Origin: Deinococcus peraridilitoris DSM 19664
Lineage (GTDB): Bacteria; Deinococcota; Deinococci; Deinococcales; Deinococcaceae
Direction of reading: 5' to 3'
Length of the DNA: 64,000 bases
Assembly: GCF_000317835.1 (NCBI RefSeq)
Contig: NC_019793.1
Location: 3,352,501-3,416,500, forward strand
Made by a program: the position numbers and the translations under genes. Shown in pieces: positions 1 to 9,697 of the stretch. The notes below the pieces were generated by a model. It was given only the letters and a program-made list of their open reading frames with translations, was not told where the DNA came from and did no database searches. Positions within the stretch are counted from its first letter, which is position 1. Each line of letters starts with the position of its first letter.

Positions 1-1
1 C

Positions 2-223
2 CCCCGACCGTTGGCCGAAGGCGCGGCCCTGCTGCGAAATGGCACGCCCGGTGCCATTGGCGAGACGCTCCTGACGCGTTTTGTGATGCCATTTGAAGCC
101 GTGAGCATCCTGCTGCTGGTCGCGGTAGTCGGTTCGGTGGTGCTCATTCGTCGTCCGGTCGCGCAAAGTGAGGAAGCGCCCGAGGCCAGGCCAGTCGAAA
201 CCGGGGAAAGGGTGAGCACCTGA
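2..223 (+). CDS. nuoJ: NADH-quinone oxidoreductase subunit J, C-terminal part
   Basis: The window opens inside this gene; 73 codons remain before TGA. NuoJ is a membrane subunit of respiratory complex I, which passes NADH electrons to quinone and pumps protons. The visible part ends with one hydrophobic helix (roughly [20 protein letters not shown]) followed by a charged cytoplasmic tail, as expected for the NuoJ C-terminus. The identification rests mainly on position: the stop overlaps the start of nuoK by one base (TGATG), and nuoK-L-M-N follow in standard order. The start codon lies upstream of the window. Confidence 0.85.
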   Translation, partial: PRPLAEGAALLRNGTPGAIGETLLTRFVMPFEAVSILLLVAVVGSVVLIRRPVAQSEEAPEARPVETGERVST

Positions 224-525
224 TGGTCGGCACCGAGTGGTACATCGCCCTGTCGGGCATTCTGTTCGCAATTGGCATGGTGGGCGTGCTAAGGCGCCGC
301 ACGGCCGTGATGATCTTTCTGTCCGTCGAGCTGATGCTCAACGCGGCCAACCTGGCTTTTGTTGCCTTTGCGCGGGCCTGGGGTGAACTGGTCGCTCAGA
401 CTGCCGTGTTCATCATCATGACCCTGGCCGCGGCCGAGGTCGCCATCGGTCTGGCGATCATCGTGACCATTTTCCGCAAGCGCGCTTCCACCAACGTGGA
501 CGACCTCGCCGAGCTGAGAGGCTGA
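223..525 (+). CDS. nuoK: NADH-quinone oxidoreductase subunit K
   Basis: A 100-residue protein, the normal NuoK length, with three predicted membrane helices. The second carries the family pattern [17 protein letters not shown] (about residues 28-44), including the buried Glu that lies on the proton path in MrpC-like subunits; another Glu sits in helix 3 ([11 protein letters not shown]). NuoK is one of the small membrane subunits of complex I. The ATG overlaps the nuoJ stop and nuoL starts 4 bases after its own stop, so translation is probably coupled. Confidence 0.95.
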   Translation: MVGTEWYIALSGILFAIGMVGVLRRRTAVMIFLSVELMLNAANLAFVAFARAWGELVAQTAVFIIMTLAAAEVAIGLAIIVTIFRKRASTNVDDLAELRG

Positions 526-529
526 TTTC

Positions 530-2452
530 GTGCTGCCACTGTTCTTGTACCCTTTGTTTCCACTGATCGGTTTTGCGCTGCTGATTTTCGGTGGCCGGTA
601 TTTTCGCGGCTCGGGTGCCGGCTGGCTGGCCTCGGGCGCGGTGCTGGCCTCGTTCGTGGTGGCCCTGCTGAATTTCCTGCAATTGGGCGAACCCCGGCAC
701 GATGTGCTGTGGTCATGGCTGCCCGGCATGGCGCGTGATGGCAACCTGTCCATCGGCTTTTACCTTGACCAGCTCTCGGCGGTCCTGACCCTGGTCATCA
801 CCGGGGTCGGGTTTCTGATCCACATCTTCAGCATCGCCTACATGGCGGGTGATCCGCGTTTTGCGCGTTTCTTTGCTTTTCTGAATTTCTTTGTGGCCCT
901 GATGCTGATTCTGGTGCTGGGCGACTCGTTCCCGATGATCTTCGTGGGCTGGGAAGGCGTGGGCCTCGCTTCTTACCTGCTGATCGGCTTCTGGTTCTCG
1001 GGCCGCGCGTCCGAGGACGGCAGCGTGCCGCCCACCACCAGTGCCGAGGCGCTCGTCAACTCCAACGCGGCGCGTAAAGCCTTCATCATGAACCGCATCG
1101 GTGACCTGGGCTTCATGCTGGCGATGTTCCTGATCTTCGCCAAGTTCGGGACGCTGGTCCTGCCAGAGCTGTTCGGCGCCGAGCTTCAGGCGCCGCGCGC
1201 CTCGTTCGAGCTGATCTGCCTCTTTTTGCTGGTCGGCGCAGCAGGCAAGAGCGCGCAGCTGCCGCTCACCACCTGGCTGCCCGACGCGATGGCGGGCCCT
1301 ACCCCGGTGTCGGCGCTCATTCACGCGGCCACTATGGTCACCGCGGGCGTCTATCTGGTCGCGCGTTCGTTTCCGCTCTTCGAAGCGGCGCCCTCCGCCA
1401 TGCTGCTGGTGGCCGTCGTCGGGGCGGCGACCGCGCTGTACGGCGCCATCAGCGCGCTCAACCAGTACGACATCAAAAAGATCCTGGCCTTCAGCACGGT
1501 CTCGCAGCTGGGCTACATGTTCCTGGCCGTGGGCGTCGGTGCGTACACGGCGGGCATCTTTCACCTGGTCACGCACGCCTTCTTCAAGGCCCTGCTGTTC
1601 CTCGCTGCAGGCAGCGTCATTCACGCGGTGCACGAGGAGCAGGACGTGCGCCAGATGGGCGGTCTCGCCAAGAAACTGCCGACCACGCACGCGGTCAGCC
1701 TGATCGGGGTACTGGCGATCAGCGGCATTCCGATCTTCAGCGGTTTTTTCTCCAAGGACGCCATCCTGGCGGGCGCTTTCGAACTCGGCGCGCACGGCGC
1801 GGTGGCGGGCTACATCCTGTGGGGTGTCGGCCTGCTGGTCGCGCTGCTCACTGCCTTTTACATGGGCCGCTGGTACTTTCTGGTGTTCCGTGGCCGCTAC
1901 CGTGGGCACGCCCATCCGCACGAAGGCGGCGCACTGTTTGCCGTGCCCCTCTGGACCCTGGCGGCGCTCGCGGCGGTGGGCGGCTTTCTGGGCCTGCCAC
2001 ATTTCATCGGAACCAACTATCTGGGTCACTTCCTCGAAGAAGTGCTGCCCGTCCATGAAGCGACACTCTCGGTCGGTGCTGAGGTACTGCTGACCCTCGC
2101 GGCGGTGGGCGTGGGCGTGTTGGGGCTCTTTCTGGCCTACTCGCGCCATAAGCGCGGCACCCTGGTCGACGGGCCCCTGCGCGACGCCAGCCTGCGGGCG
2201 CTGTACCTTGACGACCTGTATGACGGGGCTGTCTCGACTCCCAGTAAAGCCATCGCACGCGGCCTGACGGGCATGGACACCGGCATCGATGGTGGCATCA
2301 CCGGTTCGGCCCAGGTGATGGCGCAACCCTCGGGCCGGGCGTTTTCGCTGTTGCAGAACGGATTTGTGCGCACTTATGCCCTCAGCATGATCCTGGGTAC
2401 GGCGGCAGTCATGATCTACTGGGCCTTCGTGTCCTTGGGAGGTCGCTCGTGA
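530..2452 (+). CDS. nuoL: NADH-quinone oxidoreductase subunit L
   Basis: A 640-residue antiporter-like subunit of the complex I membrane arm. The central Mrp-antiporter region is clear (FVGWEGVGLASYLLIGFW near residues 139-156; TTWLPDAMAGPTPVSALIH, with the conserved Pro-rich loop, near 246-264). The C-terminal part, with a long amphipathic stretch and a last helix, is the NuoL-specific extension that lies along the membrane arm. Start: GTG at 530 preceded by GAGAGG at 8 bases. NuoL is the distal proton pump of the complex. The next gene follows after 58 bases. Confidence 0.96.
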   Translation: MLPLFLYPLFPLIGFALLIFGGRYFRGSGAGWLASGAVLASFVVALLNFLQLGEPRHDVLWSWLPGMARDGNLSIGFYLDQLSAVLTLVITGVGFLIHIFSIAYMAGDPRFARFFAFLNFFVALMLILVLGDSFPMIFVGWEGVGLASYLLIGFWFSGRASEDGSVPPTTSAEALVNSNAARKAFIMNRIGDLGFMLAMFLIFAKFGTLVLPELFGAELQAPRASFELICLFLLVGAAGKSAQLPLTTWLPDAMAGPTPVSALIHAATMVTAGVYLVARSFPLFEAAPSAMLLVAVVGAATALYGAISALNQYDIKKILAFSTVSQLGYMFLAVGVGAYTAGIFHLVTHAFFKALLFLAAGSVIHAVHEEQDVRQMGGLAKKLPTTHAVSLIGVLAISGIPIFSGFFSKDAILAGAFELGAHGAVAGYILWGVGLLVALLTAFYMGRWYFLVFRGRYRGHAHPHEGGALFAVPLWTLAALAAVGGFLGLPHFIGTNYLGHFLEEVLPVHEATLSVGAEVLLTLAAVGVGVLGLFLAYSRHKRGTLVDGPLRDASLRALYLDDLYDGAVSTPSKAIARGLTGMDTGIDGGITGSAQVMAQPSGRAFSLLQNGFVRTYALSMILGTAAVMIYWAFVSLGGRS

Positions 2453-2510
2453 GCGCGTCAAACTCTTCTCATTCAGTTCGCCGGCCCGGTGCGGCCTTTC
2501 GGGGGTCCTG

Positions 2511-3926
2511 GTGATTCACCTGTTCATTTTCCTGCCCCTCGTGGCTGCGCTGCTGCTGAGTGCGCTGCCCGGTCGGCAGCGTGCGCTTCCCGCCGTGGGC
2601 GCCGGGGCAGTCACGTTGCTGCTGGGCCTGCTGATCTGGTCGGGTGGCGGTTCGCCTCTCTACAGCGTTCCCTGGGTGGGTGCCCTGGGAGTCACCTACA
2701 GCGTGGAGCTCACCGGAGTCGGGTTGCTGTTGGCCCTCGTGACCGCGCTCATGACGCTGGTGGTGCTGGTTTATACCCTGCGCAGCGTCGAGAATCCTGG
2801 CGCGATGCTTACCTACATCCTGGCGATGGAGTCGGGTCTGCTGGGTATTTTCGCCGCCCGCGACCTGATTCTGTTTTACGTGTTTTTCGAGACCGCCCTC
2901 GTTCCGGCGTTGCTGATGCTCGCCACTTATGGGGGTCCGAAGCGTATTCCCGCCCTGCTCAAGTTTGGTGCCTACACGCTGTTCGGTTCGCTCTTCATGC
3001 TGATCGCCATGATCGGCACCAAAGCGCTGGGCGGTTCACCCACCTTCGCGCTGAACGACCTGCTCGCCCACCGTGTCGAGGGTGCGGCGGGCATGTGGCT
3101 TTTCCTGGGTTTTCTGCTGGCCTTCGCGGTGAAACTGCCCCTGTTTCCGCTGCACGCCTGGCTGCCGGATTTCCACGCGCAAAATCACCCGAGCGGGGTG
3201 GCCGACGCCATGGGAACCATGTACAAGGTCGGCGGATATGGCCTCTTCATCTTCGCCATTCCACTCTTTCCCGAGGCGGCCCTCACCCTGCGGCCGGTGC
3301 TGATGGGACTCGCTGCGTTCACCGCTTTGTATGCCGCCTGGATCGCCTTTCAGCAAACCGACTGGAAGCGCCTGCTGGCGTACGCTGGCCTGAGTCACAT
3401 GGGTCTGGTCGGCCTGGGCATTTTCAGCCTGCAGCCGATTGCCGTCACGGGTGGCCTGTACCTGCTGGCCTTTCAGAACGTGTACACCTGCGCGCTCTTT
3501 CTGGCGGCGGGCATGCTGTGGCAGCGGGTCGGAAGCCTGTCGGTCCAGCAGGGCGGCGTCATGACGCAGGCGCCCGCGCTGGCCGGGTTGACCATGAGCT
3601 TGTGGTTCGCCTCGATCGCGGTGCCCGGTCTGGCCGGTTTCGTGGGGGAATTCAGCGTCATGCTGGGGGCTTACCAGGTTTACCCGTGGCTGGCCTTTAT
3701 TGCGGGCCTCTCCACTATTGCCGCCGCCGCCTACGCCCTGACGGCTTACCAGCGGACCTACTGGCAGGTCCGTCCTGCCGGCGAAGCGCGCCTGCTCGAT
3801 TTGCGCGGCAGTGAATGGGCCGTGCTGGCCATTCCGCTGGCCGTCGCGATTTTCTTCGGAGTCTACAGTTTGCCTGCCCTCAATCTGATTCAGCCCTCTG
3901 TGCGTCTTCTGGGAGGTGGAGCGTGA
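2511..3926 (+). CDS. nuoM: NADH-quinone oxidoreductase subunit M
   Basis: A 471-residue antiporter-like proton-pumping subunit of complex I. Typical signatures are FFETALVPALLML (about residues 126-138, with the conserved Glu of helix 5) and LPLFPLHAWLPDFHAQNHP (about 209-227). The start is GTG at 2511 behind a G-rich stretch (GGGGG), so initiation there is reasonable though not strongly marked. The stop overlaps the nuoN start (GTGA). An alternative frame is open for 441 codons over the same DNA but gives an Arg/Gly/Pro-rich product with no family features. Confidence 0.95.
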   Translation: MIHLFIFLPLVAALLLSALPGRQRALPAVGAGAVTLLLGLLIWSGGGSPLYSVPWVGALGVTYSVELTGVGLLLALVTALMTLVVLVYTLRSVENPGAMLTYILAMESGLLGIFAARDLILFYVFFETALVPALLMLATYGGPKRIPALLKFGAYTLFGSLFMLIAMIGTKALGGSPTFALNDLLAHRVEGAAGMWLFLGFLLAFAVKLPLFPLHAWLPDFHAQNHPSGVADAMGTMYKVGGYGLFIFAIPLFPEAALTLRPVLMGLAAFTALYAAWIAFQQTDWKRLLAYAGLSHMGLVGLGIFSLQPIAVTGGLYLLAFQNVYTCALFLAAGMLWQRVGSLSVQQGGVMTQAPALAGLTMSLWFASIAVPGLAGFVGEFSVMLGAYQVYPWLAFIAGLSTIAAAAYALTAYQRTYWQVRPAGEARLLDLRGSEWAVLAIPLAVAIFFGVYSLPALNLIQPSVRLLGGGA

Positions 3927-5383
3927 CCGCCCCGCTCACTCCCCCGGATATCGCGCTGGCCCCACTGCTGCCGATCCTCATTCCCTTGCTGGGAGCAATT
4001 GTCGCCACCATTGCCTTCAAGTCGCCTCGCCGGATCACCACCATCGTGAGCCTGGTGGCGCTGGTCCTTTCGGGTTTCTCGATGCTGACCCTGTGGGGCG
4101 CGAACTCCACGGCTTTTGCCGGAGCCCTGCGTGCGGACAACGCGGCACTGGCCTTCGGTCTGGTCATTCTGGTCGGCTCGATCATCACCCTCTTGATTAC
4201 CCTCGATCACGCCGTCAGAACTCAGCTGTCGTTTCCGGAATTTGACGCGATGCTGCTTTACGCGGTCACCGGTACGCTGCTGATCGCCTTCGCGGGCGAT
4301 CTGATCGTGCTGCTGATCGGTCTGGAAGTGATGAGCCTCGCGGGGTACGTGCTCGCGACTTTGCGTGGCAACCACAGCGCCGAGGAATCCGGCCTCAAGT
4401 ACTTTCTGCTGGGCTCGATTGGCAGTGCCATCCTGATTTACGGGATTGCCCTCACGTTTGGAGCGACGGGAACCCTCAATCTGGCGGCCATCGCGGCCAG
4501 CGTGAATGGCGGTCAGCTGGCCAACACCGGGCTGCTGATCGCGGGCGCGCTGATGATGTTGGCCGGATTTGGCTTCAAGGTTGCTCTGGCTCCCTTTCAC
4601 CAGTGGACACCTGACGTTTACGGCGGCGCGCCCACCATCGTGACGCTGTTTCTTTCGACCGTGGTCAAGGTGGCGGCGTTTGCCGGCATGATCCGGGTCT
4701 TTGGCGGCGCACTTCCGGGGCTGGAAGCCTGGTCAGGCGTGGCCGAGGTTCTGATCGCCGCGACCCTGGTGATCGGGAACCTGGCGGCCCTGGTGCAGAC
4801 CAACTTCAAACGGTTGCTGGCTTATTCGGCAGTCGCCCACACCGGTTTCCTGGCCCTCGCCCTGCTGGCCGAGCCTGCGCAGGGTGGTGCCGCCCTGGTG
4901 TACTACCTGCTGATCTATACCCTGATGACCGCGGGCGCGCTGGCGGTACTGACCCTGCTGCAGCCTTCCGAGCGTGGCGTGCGCATCGAGGATCTGCGTG
5001 GGCTGTACTACCGCTCACCGGTGCTGGCCCTGCTGCTGGCCGCCTGCCTGGCGTCCCTGGCCGGTCTGCCGCCTTTTGCCGGTTTTTTCGGCAAGTACTT
5101 GGTCTTTCAGGCCGCGTTTCAGAACGGTCACGTGATGGTGACGGTCCTGGCCGCACTGATGAGCGTTGTGGCCCTGGTCTACTACCTGCGTCCCGCGGCG
5201 CTGATGTTCGCTCCGCAGGGCGAGGTGGCCCCAGGTGCCGCCAGTGCGCGTGCCGGTCGCTTCACCAACGCCACCCTGACGGTGTGCGTGGTGGCCATCG
5301 TGCTGCTCGGTATCCTGCCGGGCCTGGTGTACGGCTGGGTATCCGGTCAGCCCATGTGGATTCTGGCCAGCGCTGGGGGATAA
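3923..5383 (+). CDS. nuoN: NADH-quinone oxidoreductase subunit N
   Basis: A 486-residue third antiporter-like subunit, with LLIGLEVMSLAGYVLA (the conserved Glu of helix 5, about residues 131-146) and FKVALAPFHQWTPDVYGGAP (about 218-237). The open frame reaches further upstream, but GTG at 3923 is preferred because it overlaps the nuoM stop (GTGA), has GGGAGGTGGAGC just before it, and gives an N-terminus of normal length. It is the last gene of the nuo operon; a 12-bp hairpin follows 20 bases after the stop. Confidence 0.95.
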   Translation: MTAPLTPPDIALAPLLPILIPLLGAIVATIAFKSPRRITTIVSLVALVLSGFSMLTLWGANSTAFAGALRADNAALAFGLVILVGSIITLLITLDHAVRTQLSFPEFDAMLLYAVTGTLLIAFAGDLIVLLIGLEVMSLAGYVLATLRGNHSAEESGLKYFLLGSIGSAILIYGIALTFGATGTLNLAAIAASVNGGQLANTGLLIAGALMMLAGFGFKVALAPFHQWTPDVYGGAPTIVTLFLSTVVKVAAFAGMIRVFGGALPGLEAWSGVAEVLIAATLVIGNLAALVQTNFKRLLAYSAVAHTGFLALALLAEPAQGGAALVYYLLIYTLMTAGALAVLTLLQPSERGVRIEDLRGLYYRSPVLALLLAACLASLAGLPPFAGFFGKYLVFQAAFQNGHVMVTVLAALMSVVALVYYLRPAALMFAPQGEVAPGAASARAGRFTNATLTVCVVAIVLLGILPGLVYGWVSGQPMWILASAGG

Positions 5384-5403
5384 GACGAACCTGCGTTCAT
5401 TTC

Positions 5404-5434
5404 GGAGCACCTGAGTATTGTTCTCAGGTGCTCC
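5404..5434 (+). terminator. Terminator of the nuo operon
   Basis: Perfect 12-bp inverted repeat (GGAGCACCTGAG and its complement) with a 7-base loop, 20 bases past the nuoN stop. Only a short mixed T/C tail follows, so the hairpin carries the signal. Confidence 0.75.
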
Positions 5435-5519
5435 TCCATTGCCGCGAGCCCGTTTAAGTACGCTCACGGTCTTGGGCAATGGACGCCCTTCGGGACGCTT
5501 GCCCGCTCCGTTCGGCGTT

Positions 5520-5548
5520 GGGTATAGGCACTGTCTGGGTATAGGCAC
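5520..5548. repeat. Short tandem direct repeat before the ABC-F gene
   Basis: GGGTATAGGCAC occurs twice (5520-5531 and 5537-5548), separated by TGTCT, giving a 17-base period. It lies in the 251-base gap between nuoN and the ABC-F gene, about 90 bases before the latter. Its function is unknown. Confidence 0.5.
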
Positions 5549-5622
5549 GGTTGCAGACTCCTAAAGCCCCCAATGTGGGCTCCTTGCGTTTGCAAGCCGG
5601 GCCGCCCGCAGGGCGAGCACGC

Positions 5623-5628
5623 TAGACT
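5623..5628 (+). promoter_or_regulatory. -10 box (TAGACT) of a probable leaderless transcript
   Basis: TAGACT ends 6 bases before the ATG at 5635, so transcription should begin at or next to the start codon. There is no Shine-Dalgarno and no clear -35. Confidence 0.6.
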
Positions 5629-5634
5629 TCCTTT

Positions 5635-7509
5635 ATGCTGCTCGCCCTCGACAACGTTCACAAGGAGTATGGCGCGCACACGGTGCTGGGCGGCGTGACG
5701 CTCACGGTGCGTGCGGGCGACCGGCTCGCCCTGGTCGGGCGCAACGGTGCTGGAAAATCGACCCTGCTGCGTCTGCTGACCGGTGAGGAAGTGCCGGACG
5801 CCGGCGAGGTTCGCCGCGCAGCCGGGGTGCGGGCCGCCTCACTCAAGCAGGATCCAACCTTTCCCGAAGGCGCCACCGTGGAAAGTGTGCTGGAAGCGGC
5901 CTTCCACGAGCTCGACGCCCTGGAAGCCGAACTGAACGAAGCGGCCCAGCAAATGGCCAGCGGTTCGGACGAGGCCATCGAACATCACGCCGAGCTGCTC
6001 GAACACTTCGCGCGCCGGGGTGGCTTCGAGCGCCGCTCACGCAAGGACGCAGCGGCACTAGCCTTCGGCTTTCGCGGCCGCGAAGGAGAGCAGGTCAGCG
6101 GCCTGTCGGGCGGCGAGCGAACTCGGCTGGGGCTGGCCGCCCTGCTCGTTGAGAATCCTGACGTGCTGCTGCTCGACGAACCGACCAACCACCTCGACAT
6201 CGTGATGATCGAATGGATGGAAGGCTTCCTGTCGCGCTATAGCGGTGCGGTGATGCTGATTTCACACGACCGGGCCTTTCTGGACGCGGTCAGTACCTCC
6301 ACCGCATATTTGCGTGACGGCGAGCTCAAGGTGTACCCGGGTAGTTACAGCACCTTCCGGGCGGCCCTTGAAGCGGACCTGGAACGGCAGCTTGCCCGCT
6401 TCGAGCAGGAGCAGGACAAGATCGACGCGCTCGCCCGCTCGACGGCCCGCATGAAGATTTGGGGCCTCGGCATGAGCAAGCTTGCGCGGCGCGCCAAGGC
6501 CATGGAAACCCGTCTGGAGCGCATGAAGAGCGTCCGTACAAGTGCCCCGCCACCTGAGGAGCGCACCGCACGCATCCTGTTTCACGCGCCGCCCAGCGGT
6601 GAGCTGGTGCTCGACGCCCGGCATCTCACCAAGCGACTTGCGGGCCGCACGCTCTTCGAGAATGTCAGCGTGACCATCCGCCAGGGAGAGCGCGTGGCCC
6701 TGATCGGGCGCAATGGTGCGGGCAAGACGACCTTTCTGCGCTGCCTGCTGGGCCTGACGCCCTCGGACGACCCGCGCAGCGACGTACGCACCGGTGCCCG
6801 CGTGAAGGTCGGGTACTACGACCAGCAACTGCGCGGTGTGGACCCGAGCAACACCGTGTACCAGGAAGCGCGCGCCTACACCGAAAAGGACACCGAGGCC
6901 CACAACCTGCTCGGCACGTTTCTCTTTCCCTATGACGCGCACGCCAAGCGGGTCGGCGTGCTTTCCGGCGGCGAACGGGCCCGGCTCGCCCTGCTCAAGC
7001 TGGCGCAGGAGGACAACAACCTGCTGGTGCTCGACGAGCCCAGCAACCACCTCGACATGGAGATGCTCGAAAGTGTCGAGACGGCCCTGGACGAGTTCGG
7101 TGGAACGCTGCTGATGGTCTCGCACGACCGGCGCCTGATCGAGCACCTGGCCGACCGGATCTGGCTGCTCGAGGACGGCCGACTGTACGAGTATCCGGGA
7201 GGCTACGCCTATTACAAGGAGAAGCACGTACCAGTCGGCGCCAAGGACGAAGCGGTACGCGCGGCTCCCCGGGAAAGGGAAAAGCGCGGGCCGAGCCTCT
7301 GGCACCTCAAGCGCCGCGCAGAAGAGCTCGAAGCGGCCGTCGCGGCGGCCGAGCAGAAGCTCGAAGCGGCGCAGGCGTCCCTCAGCGCGGCCTCGGAAGG
7401 CGCCGACTGGGGCGCCCTCGGCAACGCCGTGGCGGCGGCCGAGGCGGAACTGCTCGCCACCATGAGCGCCTGGGAAAGCGCTCAGGAGGACGTCGAAGCG
7501 CGCGCCTGA
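5635..7509 (+). CDS. ABC-F family ATPase (ribosome-associated, Uup/EttA-like)
   Basis: A 624-residue soluble protein with two ABC ATPase domains and no membrane segments, the ABC-F layout. Domain 1 has Walker A GRNGAGKST (residues 35-43), signature LSGGERTRLGL and LLLDEPTNHLD. Domain 2 has Walker A GRNGAGKTT (about 360), LSGGERARLAL and LVLDEPSNHLD. The basic, charged linker between them is the P-site tRNA interaction motif of the family. The last 80 or so residues are Ala/Glu-rich coiled coil, as in Uup. ABC-F proteins act on stalled ribosomes; the exact member is not certain. It is probably translated without a leader and converges on recJ with 13 bases between the stops. Confidence 0.9.
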   Translation: MLLALDNVHKEYGAHTVLGGVTLTVRAGDRLALVGRNGAGKSTLLRLLTGEEVPDAGEVRRAAGVRAASLKQDPTFPEGATVESVLEAAFHELDALEAELNEAAQQMASGSDEAIEHHAELLEHFARRGGFERRSRKDAAALAFGFRGREGEQVSGLSGGERTRLGLAALLVENPDVLLLDEPTNHLDIVMIEWMEGFLSRYSGAVMLISHDRAFLDAVSTSTAYLRDGELKVYPGSYSTFRAALEADLERQLARFEQEQDKIDALARSTARMKIWGLGMSKLARRAKAMETRLERMKSVRTSAPPPEERTARILFHAPPSGELVLDARHLTKRLAGRTLFENVSVTIRQGERVALIGRNGAGKTTFLRCLLGLTPSDDPRSDVRTGARVKVGYYDQQLRGVDPSNTVYQEARAYTEKDTEAHNLLGTFLFPYDAHAKRVGVLSGGERARLALLKLAQEDNNLLVLDEPSNHLDMEMLESVETALDEFGGTLLMVSHDRRLIEHLADRIWLLEDGRLYEYPGGYAYYKEKHVPVGAKDEAVRAAPREREKRGPSLWHLKRRAEELEAAVAAAEQKLEAAQASLSAASEGADWGALGNAVAAAEAELLATMSAWESAQEDVEARA

Positions 7510-7522
7510 CCGCCTTCGTTCC

Positions 7523-9697
7523 TTAGCCGGGAACCGCCTGCGCGGCCTGGCTGTTGTGCCGCGTGGACGCTACCATCAGGCGCACCGCCCGGGTCCAGTC
7601 CTCGTCGCCGAGGCCGACGTACAGCTGCGCCCATAGCCAGCGCCGGTAAGCCTCGGCGGCGGCTTCGCGCAGGCTGGCGCTGCGCCACAGATCGCGCTCG
7701 CCCAGTTCCAGCGCGCTCAAAACGCCGATCTCGGCCAGCACGCGCGGGTCTGGGTCCAGGCGCAGCCCTTCGCGGTGAAAGCCGTAGTTGCCCTCAAGCG
7801 CGTCGAGGGTTTTGGGACCCCAGGCGAAACTGACCTCGGCCGAGTCCAGCCAGCGGCGCAGGTCGTCCTCCGGCGGCAGGCAGAACAGCACCAGCTCTCC
7901 TCGCCACCGTTCGCCGTCCTGCGCAAACTGTACACCCGGGACGTTGTCGCGCAGGTACGCCGCAACCGGGCCGTCCGCGTAGGCGCGGGCACCGCGGCGC
8001 AGCAGGGCCATGGCCTCCTGTGGCCGCAGGCGCGGCAGGGGAGGGTAAGAGGCATGTTCTGCCTCTGACAGGCGCTTACCGAGCTCCAGCGGCGCGGCCG
8101 TCCGCAGCGCCTCGCCGGAATATTCGAGCTTTTCGCGTCCTTTGTAACTGTCGCGCCGCAACTGGGCTGCGAGATCCTGCTCGCCGCTCGGGAGCGCCCG
8201 CTCGCCGTGTTTGACGCCCCTTGCGCCACCAAAGCGAAACTGCAGTGATTCGCCGCTTTTGCCCACCAGCCGCGTGTCGTGTAGTTCTCCGCGCAGCCAC
8301 CACAGCGGCGAGGGGTGCCCTTCTCCGTAAGGCTCGAAGGCTTCGATTTCGCGTGTCAGCGAGAGGACCGCCGCGCCTGTCGGCAGGGCCGCGTCGAGGT
8401 GGTAGGTCGGCACCGGCACCGGGTGCTGGCGCGCGAACTCGTGCAGGGCCGAGCGCAGGGCCGGAATGTGCTCCTCATAGATCGCGAACCCGGCCGCGCC
8501 CGGATGCCCTCCGAAACGCTTGAGCAGGTGGCTCGCGTGGCGCAGGCCCTCCACGGCGCTGATGCCCGGCGTGGAGCGCACGCTGCCCTTGCCCTGCGCG
8601 ATGATGAACACCGGCTTGTAATAGGCTTCCAGCAGCTTGCTCGCGACGATGCCCATGATGCCCGCGTGCCAGTTTTCCTTGGTGACCACGATCGCGGGAT
8701 CGCTCGGGTCCACGATCTGCAGCGCTTCCTTGAACATCTGGTCCTGAATGGTGCGCCGCTCCTGATTGCGCTGGTCGAGATACTCGGCGAGCTCGTGGGC
8801 CCGGGCCGTGTCGGTCGTGGTGAGCAGCTCCAGCGCCAGGTCGGCTTCGCCCAGACGCCCGGCAGCATTGATGCGCGGCGCGATGATAAAGGCCACATCA
8901 CGCGCGCTTGGCCTCGTGAGCTGCTTGCTGCCCATCAGGGCCTTCACGCCGGGATGCACCGTGCGGGTGAACTGCTGCAGGCCCGCCATCACCAGGGCAC
9001 GGTTCTCGCCGATCAGGGGCGCGACGTCTGCGATGATGCCAATGGTGGCGATGTCGGCGTACTCGAGTGGGGCGGCTAGACCGAGCTCCTGGTGCACGGC
9101 CCACAGCAGGTGGTAGGCAACCCCGGAACCCGAGAGGTTGTGCAGCGCGTGGTCGTAGTCGTGCGTGAGTTTCGGGTGGACCACCAGGCAGTCCGGATAA
9201 TCCGGGCCGGGGCTGTGGTGATCGGTCACGATGACCTCCACGCCGCGCGCGAGAATACCGCGCACTTCCTGCAGGTTCGTCACCCCGCAGTCCACGGTGA
9301 CCAGCAAATCGCAGCTGTTGGCGTGCTCTTCGACTTTGTCAGGGTGAATGCCGTAGCCCTCGTTCAGACGGTGAGGAATGAAGCCGTGAACGTTTGCGCC
9401 CTGCGCGCGTAGTCCCAGCACCAGCAGGCTGGTGGCCGTGACCCCGTCGGCGTCGTAGTCGCCGTGAACGCGAATGCGTTTGCCTGCTTTCAGGGCGCGC
9501 ACGATTCGCCCTGCCGCCTCACGCAGCCCGGGGTTGGGGGTAAGCCTCAGCTCAGGGGTCAGGTGATCGCGCGAAAAGCCTCGTGCATGAATGACCTGCG
9601 CGAGCGGGGGAGACACCGAAAACTCGCTCATGACGGCCAGCAACTCCTCACGGCTCGCCGGTGGAGCGAGCACCCAGCGGGCCGGGGGGCGGCTCAC
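7523..9697 (-). CDS. recJ: Single-stranded-DNA-specific exonuclease RecJ
   Basis: A 724-residue DHH-family 5'-3' exonuclease. Metal-binding motifs are VHGDYDAD (77-84), VDCG (135-138) and TDHH (158-161), followed by the INAAGRLGEADLAL segment and the DHHA1 motif GGHPGAAGFAI. An OB-like DNA-binding region and a C-terminal extension follow. RecJ trims 5' ends in recombinational repair and, in Deinococcus, is central to double-strand-break repair because RecBC is absent there. The start is GTG at 9697, overlapping the stop of the upstream membrane gene (GTGA), so the two are translationally coupled. Confidence 0.96.
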   Translation of the reverse strand: MSRPPARWVLAPPASREELLAVMSEFSVSPPLAQVIHARGFSRDHLTPELRLTPNPGLREAAGRIVRALKAGKRIRVHGDYDADGVTATSLLVLGLRAQGANVHGFIPHRLNEGYGIHPDKVEEHANSCDLLVTVDCGVTNLQEVRGILARGVEVIVTDHHSPGPDYPDCLVVHPKLTHDYDHALHNLSGSGVAYHLLWAVHQELGLAAPLEYADIATIGIIADVAPLIGENRALVMAGLQQFTRTVHPGVKALMGSKQLTRPSARDVAFIIAPRINAAGRLGEADLALELLTTTDTARAHELAEYLDQRNQERRTIQDQMFKEALQIVDPSDPAIVVTKENWHAGIMGIVASKLLEAYYKPVFIIAQGKGSVRSTPGISAVEGLRHASHLLKRFGGHPGAAGFAIYEEHIPALRSALHEFARQHPVPVPTYHLDAALPTGAAVLSLTREIEAFEPYGEGHPSPLWWLRGELHDTRLVGKSGESLQFRFGGARGVKHGERALPSGEQDLAAQLRRDSYKGREKLEYSGEALRTAAPLELGKRLSEAEHASYPPLPRLRPQEAMALLRRGARAYADGPVAAYLRDNVPGVQFAQDGERWRGELVLFCLPPEDDLRRWLDSAEVSFAWGPKTLDALEGNYGFHREGLRLDPDPRVLAEIGVLSALELGERDLWRSASLREAAAEAYRRWLWAQLYVGLGDEDWTRAVRLMVASTRHNSQAAQAVPG

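Noticed and set aside
713..2461. Long open frame antisense to nuoL (582 codons)
   Set aside because: High-GC codon bias leaves the reverse frame open; the product is Gln/Arg/His-rich without any family feature and lies wholly over a certain gene.
2489..3814. 441-codon frame overlapping nuoM on the same strand
   Set aside because: Arg/Gly/Pro-rich out-of-frame reading of nuoM; no helices, no ribosome site.
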